Position numbers and translations under genes: made by a program. Shown here piece after piece: positions 1-5,814 of a stretch of DNA of 6,740 bases. Numbering within the stretch: position 1 is the stretch's first letter; each line of letters opens with the position of its first letter. The DNA comes from Roseburia sp. CAG:309 (GTDB lineage Bacteria; Bacillota; Clostridia; Lachnospirales; Lachnospiraceae). Under the pieces are notes generated by a model that was given only the letters and a program-made list of their open reading frames with translations, was not told where the DNA came from and ran no database searches. Location: positions 888-7,627 of the forward strand of contig FR894055.1 of the NCBI GenBank assembly GCA_000434115.1. Reading direction: 5' to 3'.

Positions 1-231
1 TGCGACGCACGCGTTACATTTTGCCACATTGGCGACCGACTCCACATATTCCTGCGCCGTATCGCCCAATTCTCCGATCGGCGAATATTTTTTCAGCACA
101 ATGCCGCCCTCGTGATTTGTAAATATTTCCATTGGATCACTTTCCCGAATCCGCAGTGTCCGCCGGATTTCTTTCGGAATAACAATTCTTCCCAATTCAT
201 CAATTCTTCGCACAATACCTGTTGCTTTCAT
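1..231 (-). CDS. spoVT: SpoVT/AbrB-type stage V sporulation regulator, N-terminal part (cut by window edge)
   Basis: Translation from the ATG at 231-229 gives 77 residues and runs off the left edge without a stop. The start MKATGIVRRIDELGRIVIPK, followed by EIRRTLRIRESDPMEIF and later VLKKYSPIGELGD, is the swapped-hairpin AbrB DNA-binding domain (about residues 1-50) plus the linker typical of SpoVT. SpoVT-like proteins (about 180 residues) carry a C-terminal GAF-like domain, which would lie outside the window. In Bacillus, SpoVT is a tetrameric transcription regulator that adjusts forespore sigma-G gene expression late in sporulation. The start is secure: AGGAGG at 245-240 sits 8 nt before the ATG. 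The gene is divergent from the SOS polymerase. A shorter AbrB-family paralogue cannot be excluded because the C-terminus is missing, but the match past residue 50 favours SpoVT. Confidence 0.87.
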   Translation of the reverse strand, partial: MKATGIVRRIDELGRIVIPKEIRRTLRIRESDPMEIFTNHEGGIVLKKYSPIGELGDTAQEYVESVANVAKCNACVA

Positions 232-263
232 ATTAAAAACCTCCTAATTTCTGCTATAATTTC

Positions 264-273
264 CATAATTATG
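264..273. repeat. 10-bp perfect palindrome in the spoVT leader
   Basis: CATAATTATG is a perfect inverted repeat between the putative spoVT promoter and its ribosome binding site. Flanking it, TTTCCA (260-265) and TGGAAA (290-295) form a wider inverted pair enclosing the putative -10. AbrB-family dimers bind AT-rich, roughly symmetric DNA, so autoregulation is conceivable. Nothing in the sequence proves this, and AT-rich palindromes are common by chance. Confidence 0.25.
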
Positions 274-282
274 CTCTATGGG

Positions 283-311
283 TAGTATGTGGAAATGAAA
301 AGGAATTATGT
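283..311 (-). promoter_or_regulatory. possible sigma-G-like promoter of spoVT
   Basis: Reading the minus strand, CATACTA (289-283) matches the -10 consensus of sigma-G promoters (CATNHTA). It is preceded, with a 17-nt spacer, by ACATA (311-307), which is close to the -35 consensus GHATR. The -10 lies about 50 nt upstream of the spoVT ATG, a normal leader length. Sigma-G control of spoVT is known in Bacillus subtilis; here it is inferred from the motif alone. The region is AT-rich, so chance similarity is possible. Confidence 0.4.
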
Positions 312-333
312 ATTATTTTTTCAAATTTTTTAC

Positions 334-361
334 TTGCATTTTGGAAATACTATGATATAAT
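334..361 (+). promoter_or_regulatory. sigma-A-like promoter of the polymerase-yolD operon
   Basis: TTGCAT (334-339) and a perfect TATAAT (356-361) are separated by 16 nt, and the -35 is preceded by an AT-rich stretch that could act as an UP element. Transcription would start near 367-369. That leaves a leader of about 36 nt before the ATG at 405 and places the start site against the LexA-like box at 370-383. Confidence 0.72.
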
Positions 362-369
362 AACATTAT

Positions 370-383
370 CGAACATTTGTTTG
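370..383 (+). promoter_or_regulatory. LexA (DinR) SOS operator
   Basis: CGAACATTTGTTTG matches 12 of 14 positions of the Gram-positive LexA consensus CGAACATATGTTCG, including the GAAC and GTT half-site cores with the correct 4-nt centre. It begins 8 nt after the -10 hexamer and so covers the transcription start, an ideal place for repression. The downstream gene is a translesion polymerase, a class commonly under LexA control. Together, position, match and target make SOS regulation likely. Confidence 0.8.
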
Positions 384-404
384 TTTTTTGAGAGAAGGGA
401 TACT

Positions 405-1697
405 ATGGCATGTAATATTTCATTATTAAAAAGCAGCCACATTTATCTGTGCATTGACCTAAAGTCGTTTTATGCCTCTGTGGAATGTGTCGAGCGGCAT
501 CTTGATCCGCTTACGACCAACCTTGCCGTCGCTGACCCCGAGCGCACGGACAAAACGATCTGTCTTGCGATCTCGCCAAGCATGAAAGCTCTTGGGATCC
601 GGAACCGCTGCCGTGTTTTCGAAATTCCTGCCGGCATTGATTACATTATGGCACCTCCACGCATGAAATTATATATTGAATATTCTGCGCAGATTTACAG
701 CATCTATTTAAAATATGTTGCCAAAGAGGATATCCACGTCTACTCCGTCGATGAAGCCTTTTTGGATGTTACCGATTATCTGTCGCTGTATCAGACCGAT
801 GCCCGCTCTCTGGCACAGCGGATCTTGCAGGACATTCTTTCCACTACCGGGATTACTGCCACCTGCGGCATAGGATCAAATCTGTATCTGGCGAAGATTG
901 CACTCGATATCACCGCCAAACACGCGAGTGACTTTGTCGGATGTCTGGATGAACAGCTTTACCGGCAAACGCTTTGGAACCACCGTCCGCTACAGGATTT
1001 TTGGCGGATTGGACCCGGCATTGCCGGAAAACTCGAACGTGTCGGCATCTTTACAATGAAAGACCTCGCCGAGGCCGATGAGGATATGCTCTATCATATA
1101 TTTGGTGTAGATGCTGAACTGCTCATTGACCACGCCTGGGGACGGGAGACTACGACGATAGCAGACATCAAAAACTACCGCCCGCAAAAGAATTCCATCT
1201 CCAGCGGACAGGTTCTGCCCTGCGATTATTCGTTTGCTGACGGCGTTCTGATCATAAAAGAAATGGCGGATCTTCTGACATTGGATCTTGTTGATAAAAA
1301 TCTTGTCACGGATTCACTCACCCTTCATGTCGGCTACGCCAAACGTGGCCACACCATTCCGTCTCCGGCTCATGGCACGACAAATCTGGGGACTTTTACC
1401 AGTTCCTCTGCCCGTCTGATCGGTGAGGCTGAGGCTTTGTACAAACGGATTGTCAATCATTCACTTGACATCCGCCGGCTTACTTTAACCTATAATAATG
1501 TGTGCGAAGCCGCTTTCCTGCAGCTTGATATTTTTACAGATTTTTCCAAATTGGAAGTGGAGAAAAATATGCAGAAAGCCATCCTCGCGATTCGAAAAAA
1601 ATATGGAAAAAACGCGATCCTGCGTGGCATGGATCTGGAGGAACACGGCACGACGAGACTGCGGAATGAGCAGATTGGAGGGCATAAAAGTGAATAG
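405..1697 (+). CDS. Y-family (UmuC/DinB-type) translesion DNA polymerase
   Basis: This is a 430-residue error-prone polymerase that copies past damaged bases. The catalytic carboxylates are visible: D18 in CIDLKSFYASVE and D116/E117 in YSVDEAFLD. Y23 is at the steric-gate position. The palm and fingers span about residues 12-190. A helix-hairpin-helix thumb (RIGPGIAGKLERVGIFT) begins at 201, and the little-finger domain follows from about 260 to 370. QLDIF at 373-377 is a good sliding-clamp binding motif, and the tail ending RNEQIGGHKSE is typical of the Firmicutes UmuC-like/PolY2 group rather than classical DinB. Length is normal for the group. The ATG at 405 is chosen because GAGAAGGGA (392-400) lies just upstream; an in-frame TTG at 381 overlaps the operator and lies only about 13 nt after the predicted transcript start. 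The gene is first in an SOS-type operon, its 3' end overlapping yolD. Polymerase identity is near certain; the precise subfamily name is less so. Confidence 0.95.
   Translation: MACNISLLKSSHIYLCIDLKSFYASVECVERHLDPLTTNLAVADPERTDKTICLAISPSMKALGIRNRCRVFEIPAGIDYIMAPPRMKLYIEYSAQIYSIYLKYVAKEDIHVYSVDEAFLDVTDYLSLYQTDARSLAQRILQDILSTTGITATCGIGSNLYLAKIALDITAKHASDFVGCLDEQLYRQTLWNHRPLQDFWRIGPGIAGKLERVGIFTMKDLAEADEDMLYHIFGVDAELLIDHAWGRETTTIADIKNYRPQKNSISSGQVLPCDYSFADGVLIIKEMADLLTLDLVDKNLVTDSLTLHVGYAKRGHTIPSPAHGTTNLGTFTSSSARLIGEAEALYKRIVNHSLDIRRLTLTYNNVCEAAFLQLDIFTDFSKLEVEKNMQKAILAIRKKYGKNAILRGMDLEEHGTTRLRNEQIGGHKSE
1677..1692 (+). promoter_or_regulatory. ribosome binding site fixing a GTG start for the YolD-like gene
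   Basis: GGAGGG at 1677-1682 lies within the last codons of the polymerase gene and is followed after 7 nt by GTG (1690-1692). The next in-frame ATG (1711) has only a GAGAGA-like sequence upstream. The spacing favours the GTG and implies translational coupling to the polymerase. Confidence 0.75.
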
Positions 1698-2016
1698 AAC
1701 GAGAGAAAAAATGTCGCGAGAAAACCGGGCAAAACAATTTATGCCTTTTGCTGCTTTAAAGGGATTCGAAGAGGCTTTGGAAAAAAAAGAAAAAATTGTT
1801 GTGCCAAAAGCAGAATTGTGCGATGATTATAAGGAACAGTTGGATTTCCGGCTTTCACAGATGCAGTGCGGCGATATGGTAACCGTCGTCTACTTTTGGG
1901 ATGACAATTATGTCCGTATTACCGGCATTTTGTCCAAAATAAAATTAGAAGAACGCTGGATTCAGGTCGTCCGTACAAAAATCTATTTCGATGACATTTA
2001 CGAATTGGAGTCCTGA
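1690..2016 (+). CDS. YolD-like protein, predicted partner of the Y-family polymerase
   Basis: This 108-residue soluble protein matches the YolD-like family. Its N-terminus NRTREKMSRENRAKQFMPFA, then ALKGFEEAL, carries the hallmark RAKQFMPF-x-ALKGF block (residues 13-26). A small beta-rich region follows, with GDMVTVVYFWDDNYVRITGIL (about 61-81) and a C-terminal KIYFDDIYELES. It has no signal peptide or membrane segment. YolD-family genes are repeatedly found next to UmuC-like polymerases in Firmicutes and have been proposed to play a UmuD-like accessory role. The biochemistry is not settled, so the role is inferred from context. There is no LexA-type Ala-Gly cleavage site or serine protease domain, so it is not a UmuD homologue by sequence. 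It overlaps the polymerase stop by 8 bp. Reading its frame further upstream gives a longer open frame inside the polymerase gene, which is not real coding. Start alternatives are GTG 1690 (preferred) or ATG 1711. Confidence 0.88.
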   Translation: MNRTREKMSRENRAKQFMPFAALKGFEEALEKKEKIVVPKAELCDDYKEQLDFRLSQMQCGDMVTVVYFWDDNYVRITGILSKIKLEERWIQVVRTKIYFDDIYELES

Positions 2017-2037
2017 ATCGTTATGAATCGGAAAAAT

Positions 2038-2046
2038 AAGGAGGAG
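2038..2046 (+). promoter_or_regulatory. strong ribosome binding site of the GH95 gene
   Basis: AAGGAGGAG ends 7 nt before the ATG at 2054, which fixes that start. The 37-nt gap from yolD also holds a direct repeat of TGAATCG (2014-2020 and 2024-2030). It shows no -10/-35 pair and no hairpin followed by a T-run. Confidence 0.8.
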
Positions 2047-2053
2047 TATTTTT

Positions 2054-4291
2054 ATGAGCGCATTATTTTATACAACCCCTTCCCATGGCGACTGGAACCG
2101 GGCTCTCCCGATCGGAAACGGGAAACTCGGTGCGATGATCTTTGGCGAGGGAAGCAGTGAACATTTCCAATTAAATGAAGATTCTGTCTGGTTTGGGCAG
2201 AAACGAAACCGCAATAATCCGGATGCCCCTGCCAATCTGGAAACCATCCGCCACTATATCTTTGAGGGAAAGATTGAAAAAGCGGAAGAACTCTGTAAAT
2301 ATGCTCTTGCCGGCACGCCACAGAGCCAGCACACCTATCAGACACTGGGGGATGTGTATTTTGATTACTGTGGGAAATTAAAAGAAGGGATTAATTTTGA
2401 ACGGAAACTTGATCTTTCCGAGGCGATTCACACAAGTCGAATCTTGTCGAAAAAAACCGGTGCGCTATACACCTGTGAGACATTTGCAAGCGCACCAAGA
2501 AACTGTATTATTGCTCATTTTCGCTGTTCGACGGCGGGCGAGCTGGATCTTGCCGCCTCGTTACAGCGCGAATGCTTTTATGAGACAACCACACATACAA
2601 CGGATACCCTTTTGATCGCCGGACGGCTTGGCGGCGGTGAGGAACGTTTTTGCTGTGGTATGAAATTTGTCACGGACGGGTCGGAATTACAGGGAATCGG
2701 TGAACATCTGGTAGCCCGGAATGCATCTTATGTCACGGTGTTCCTTACCGCTGCGACGACTTTCCGCCACGCAGATCCGGAAAAAGAAGTACATGATGTA
2801 CTTGCCGGTGCTTCCCGGCTCTCTTTTGACGAACTGCGTTCAGAGCATGTCAGAGAATATACTTCCTACTATAATCGCATGTACTTTTCGCTCGAATATG
2901 ACACGTCACTGGATCTGCTTCCTACCGACGAGCGTCTTTCCCGCTTCGACGAAGAGCATCCGGACAACGGTCTTTTGACAACTTGCATGGATTTTGGCAG
3001 ATATCTCCTCATCAGTTCGAGCCGCGGCGACAGCCTTCCGGCAAATCTGCAAGGGATCTGGAACCGTGATATGAGTGCGCCATGGGGAAGCAAGTATACG
3101 ATCAATATTAACACGGAAATGAATTATTGGCCAGCAGTGTTGTGCAATCTCGCTGACTGCGAACTTCCGCTCTTTGAACATATGCTTCGGATGCTGCCAA
3201 ATGGGCAGCAGACCGCTAAAGAAATGTACGGCTGCCGTGGATTTGTCGCTCACCACAATACCGATCTCTGGGGGGATACGGCACCCCAGGACATCTATAT
3301 CCCGGCAACATTCTGGGTAATGGGCGGTGCGTGGCTGTGTACACATATCTGGAGACATTATATCTATACCGACGACAGGAAATTTTTGGAAAGGACGTAT
3401 CCGCTGTTAAAAGAGTCGGTACAGTTTTTTATGGATTTTTTGGTGGAAAAAGATGAAAAACTTGTTACCTGTCCTTCCGTTTCGCCGGAAAATACATATA
3501 TTATGAAAGATGGCACAAAGGGATGTCTTTCTTACGGTGTTACAATGGATAACGAGATTCTTCACGAATTATTTGTACATTTCCAGAAAGCCGCAGAAGT
3601 CCTCGGGGAAAAAGACACCGATTTTTTGGCTGCTGCCCGCGAATGCGAACAAAAACTTCCGGAAATCCAGATTGGAAAACACGGACAGATCATGGAATGG
3701 CAGGAAGATTACGAAGAAGCGGAACCGGGACACCGCCACATCTCCCATCTATGGGCACTTCATCCGGCATACCAGATTACGCCGGATGGCACACCGGAAC
3801 TTTGCAAAGCTGCGCGTATCACGTTACAGCGCCGTCTGGAAAATGGCGGCGGGCATACCGGATGGAGCCGTGCCTGGATTCTCAATATGTATGCGCGGCT
3901 TTGGGATGGCGAACACTGCTATGAAAATTTACTGGCATTGTTAAAACAATCCACACTGCCGAACCTGTTTGACAATCATCCGCCATTTCAGATTGACGGA
4001 AACTTTGGGGCCGCAGCCGCGATGGCAGAGATGCTTCTCCAGTCAAACGAGGAGCGCACTCTCGTACTTCCTGCACTGCCAAAAGCATGGAAAAAAGGCG
4101 AAGTCCATGGACTTCGCGGTGTTCACGAAACCACATGGGACCTCGCCTGGAATGACGGTTATCTGACAAGCATCACCGTCCATGCACCGAAGGAAAAAGA
4201 TCTTCTCCTCGACGTATATTACGATGGGATCAAGCTGGAAATGCCACTTCGGAACGGCATTCCATATCATTTGAGCTGGAGAGAAGTGTAA
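2054..4291 (+). CDS. GH95 glycosidase (alpha-L-fucosidase or alpha-L-galactosidase), intracellular
   Basis: This intact 745-residue enzyme hydrolyses terminal alpha-L-fucosyl or alpha-L-galactosyl residues by inversion. The N-terminal beta-sandwich (about 1-260) opens with WNRALPIGNGKLGAMIFG and LNEDSVWFG, both GH95 hallmarks. The (alpha/alpha)6 barrel (about 270-660) carries SLPANLQGIWN (327-337), YTININTEMNYWP (348-360), HHNTDLWGD (400-408), HRHISHLWALHP (560-571), GGGHTGWSRAW (598-608) and FQIDGNFG (645-652). A C-terminal beta domain (about 665-745) follows. By alignment from memory with Bifidobacterium AfcA, N351 and N353 correspond to N421/N423 and D648 to D766, the water-activating set. 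The general acid should lie in TMDNEILHELF (497-507), but I cannot place it exactly. T349 replaces the His of AfcA (see findings). With no signal peptide, it acts on imported oligosaccharides. It follows yolD by 37 bp and is convergent with GH43. Family assignment is firm; substrate is inferred. Confidence 0.95.
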   Translation: MSALFYTTPSHGDWNRALPIGNGKLGAMIFGEGSSEHFQLNEDSVWFGQKRNRNNPDAPANLETIRHYIFEGKIEKAEELCKYALAGTPQSQHTYQTLGDVYFDYCGKLKEGINFERKLDLSEAIHTSRILSKKTGALYTCETFASAPRNCIIAHFRCSTAGELDLAASLQRECFYETTTHTTDTLLIAGRLGGGEERFCCGMKFVTDGSELQGIGEHLVARNASYVTVFLTAATTFRHADPEKEVHDVLAGASRLSFDELRSEHVREYTSYYNRMYFSLEYDTSLDLLPTDERLSRFDEEHPDNGLLTTCMDFGRYLLISSSRGDSLPANLQGIWNRDMSAPWGSKYTININTEMNYWPAVLCNLADCELPLFEHMLRMLPNGQQTAKEMYGCRGFVAHHNTDLWGDTAPQDIYIPATFWVMGGAWLCTHIWRHYIYTDDRKFLERTYPLLKESVQFFMDFLVEKDEKLVTCPSVSPENTYIMKDGTKGCLSYGVTMDNEILHELFVHFQKAAEVLGEKDTDFLAAARECEQKLPEIQIGKHGQIMEWQEDYEEAEPGHRHISHLWALHPAYQITPDGTPELCKAARITLQRRLENGGGHTGWSRAWILNMYARLWDGEHCYENLLALLKQSTLPNLFDNHPPFQIDGNFGAAAAMAEMLLQSNEERTLVLPALPKAWKKGEVHGLRGVHETTWDLAWNDGYLTSITVHAPKEKDLLLDVYYDGIKLEMPLRNGIPYHLSWREV
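4098..4117. repeat. 20-bp perfect palindrome inside the GH95 gene
   Basis: GCGAAGTCCATGGACTTCGC equals its own reverse complement over all 20 positions; the flanking bases (G at 4097, G at 4118) end the symmetry. It lies in codons for G682 to G689 in the C-terminal domain. No T-run follows on either strand, so it does not look like an intrinsic terminator. Confidence 0.85.
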
Positions 4292-4298
4292 CCACTTC
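4283..4298. other. short hairpin over the GH95 stop codon, between convergent genes
   Basis: GAAGTG (4283-4288) and CACTTC (4293-4298) pair perfectly around a 4-nt loop, TAAC, that contains most of the GH95 stop codon. Neither strand has a U-rich tail, so at most it is a weak bidirectional stop or RNA-end stabiliser. It is the only structure I see in the 15-bp gap between GH95 and GH43. Confidence 0.35.
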
Positions 4299-4306
4299 CG
4301 CCCGTC

Positions 4307-5812
4307 CTAAATCGTTGCTTCTATAGAATGAAAACTCGCTTCTCCGCCACTTTCTTTTGTCGAAAAGACAAACAGACCAGCACGGCAGCCGGTAAAATGA
4401 TCTAGTTTGAAATACAATTTCATTTTATGACCAAGCGGCTCAAATTCGCCGTTTTCGTCCTGATAATAGAATTGTACTTCATCGGTCTGATGGTCAAAAT
4501 CCACATCCATCCTAAGGATGACCGCCGGTTTACTGATCGGTATCGATGCCTTGATAACAGCTGGTTTTTCTGCCGGTTCCATCGGGATATAGGAATCTGT
4601 CTCTGCTTCCCGGCAGCCGACTTCCAAGGCATATCCGTCCTCTTTCCGGCAGATGGCGATCCAGCGGTAGCAGCTCTGCAATGCCACAATGCCCGCATAA
4701 TCTCCTACTCGGAGTTTCGCAGCATCGACTTCGATCCGAACGGTATCATATGGATCCCGCAGCCGCCGTGTCAATGTATTAAGCGCATGCGTTACCTCTG
4801 TCACCACGCGGTCCGTCGTAATATGCAATCCGTCAAAATCTCTGCGGATGCATGACTTTTTCGGAATATGATTCCACTCCGTGTTAATACTTGCCTGAGA
4901 AAGATCGGAAAAGCCGTCAAACAATGGTTCATAGGCATGATCCGGCCAAGTGCTCTCAACTTCCAGTTCGGAAGGCACCTTGCCATTTATACCAAATACC
5001 GGAAAATCATTTTCCCAATGCATCGGCACAAGCACCGGACTTCGTCCGACTGCACCACGATCCTGAAAAAGTACAGCGTACCATTTTCCATCCGGGGTAT
5101 CGACAATGCCACCTTGTGCAACGCCCTGGTTCAGATAACCCATGTCATCTGCCAGTACATCTTTTCCGATAAATTCTCCGGTAAGCGAATCTGCCACAAA
5201 GCATGACTCGCTGCGCATCGATGGCCAATGAATATTGAACACATAATATTTTCCGTTAATTTTATAAATATGAGAGCCCTCATATCCCAGACCAATCTCA
5301 TCCGTATCCTTGAAAATCATACGATGAAGGCCTCCCGGCTTGGGTGCACTCAAATCCTCTTTTAATTCCGTCAGCCAGATCTGGCGGTTTCCTGAAACGA
5401 TATAGACACGGTCATCGTCGTCAAACAGGAGAGAGCAGTCATAATAAAATCCCTCTATCTCCTTTTGCTCCCAGGGACCGGTAATTTTGTCCGATGTATA
5501 AACAAGTGTTTTATGTATATCATTGACGGAAAATACAACATAAAAAGTTCCCTTATGCCAGCGGATGCAAGGAGCCCACATACCCTGTCCATAAGCTTCT
5601 TTTCCGTCTTCCAGATGATATGCCGGCGTATCCGCCAGTTCTGTATAAATATGAGAAACCGTTTCCCAGTGGCCAAGATCATACGAGCGCAGAATCACAG
5701 CTCCCGGCATAAAATGCATCGTCGTACTGACCATATAATACGTATCTTCTACGCGGATGACATCCACATCGGGATAATCACTCGGAATAATTGGATTGGT
5801 AATTTTTGTCAT
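4307..5812 (-). CDS. GH43 glycosidase (beta-xylosidase / alpha-L-arabinofuranosidase type) with C-terminal beta-sandwich
   Basis: This intact enzyme has 501 residues from the ATG at 5812-5810, or 503 from a TTG at 5818. Residue numbers here count from the TTG form. An N-terminal five-bladed beta-propeller (about 5-290) shows NPIIPSDYPDVDVIRV with the likely general base D17, YYDCSLLFDDD with the pKa-modulating D127, and GYEGSHIYKINGKYYVF with the general acid E180. STTMHFMPGAVILRSYDLGHWE is typical of the xylosidase/arabinofuranosidase branches of GH43 (near subfamilies 10-12, not resolved by eye). A C-terminal concanavalin-like module (about 297-503; NTLTRRLRDP and GDYAGIVALQSCYRWIAI) matches the accessory domain usual in these enzymes. 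With no signal peptide, it acts in the cytoplasm on imported xylo- or arabino-oligosaccharides. The ATG is preferred because AGAGGAGAG (5829-5821) lies at normal distance; the TTG would have only 2-4 nt of spacing. It begins 2 nt after the pncB stop, suggesting one transcript and coupling. Confidence 0.93.
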   Translation of the reverse strand: MTKITNPIIPSDYPDVDVIRVEDTYYMVSTTMHFMPGAVILRSYDLGHWETVSHIYTELADTPAYHLEDGKEAYGQGMWAPCIRWHKGTFYVVFSVNDIHKTLVYTSDKITGPWEQKEIEGFYYDCSLLFDDDDRVYIVSGNRQIWLTELKEDLSAPKPGGLHRMIFKDTDEIGLGYEGSHIYKINGKYYVFNIHWPSMRSESCFVADSLTGEFIGKDVLADDMGYLNQGVAQGGIVDTPDGKWYAVLFQDRGAVGRSPVLVPMHWENDFPVFGINGKVPSELEVESTWPDHAYEPLFDGFSDLSQASINTEWNHIPKKSCIRRDFDGLHITTDRVVTEVTHALNTLTRRLRDPYDTVRIEVDAAKLRVGDYAGIVALQSCYRWIAICRKEDGYALEVGCREAETDSYIPMEPAEKPAVIKASIPISKPAVILRMDVDFDHQTDEVQFYYQDENGEFEPLGHKMKLYFKLDHFTGCRAGLFVFSTKESGGEASFHSIEATI

Positions 5813-5814
5813 AC

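Noticed and set aside
381..404. In-frame TTG start extending the polymerase by 8 residues
   Set aside because: It overlaps the LexA-like box and would lie only about 13 nt from the predicted transcript start with no ribosome binding site; the ATG at 405 has one.
1498..1689. Upstream extension of the YolD-like reading frame inside the polymerase gene
   Set aside because: The protein in this stretch is unlike any YolD family member and is rich in Cys, Arg and Trp, as out-of-frame reads are; family similarity begins after the GTG at 1690.
2014..2030. Direct repeat TGAATCG in the yolD-GH95 gap as an operator
   Set aside because: The repeat is only 7 bp, asymmetric and present twice, which is not enough to call a binding site.
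2906..3358. 150-codon open frame on the minus strand antisense to GH95
   Set aside because: It lies wholly opposite conserved GH95 catalytic-domain codons and shows no recognisable domain.
4427..4855. 142-codon open frame on the plus strand antisense to GH43
   Set aside because: No family features and no ribosome binding site; it is explained by the codon pattern of the real GH43 gene on the other strand.
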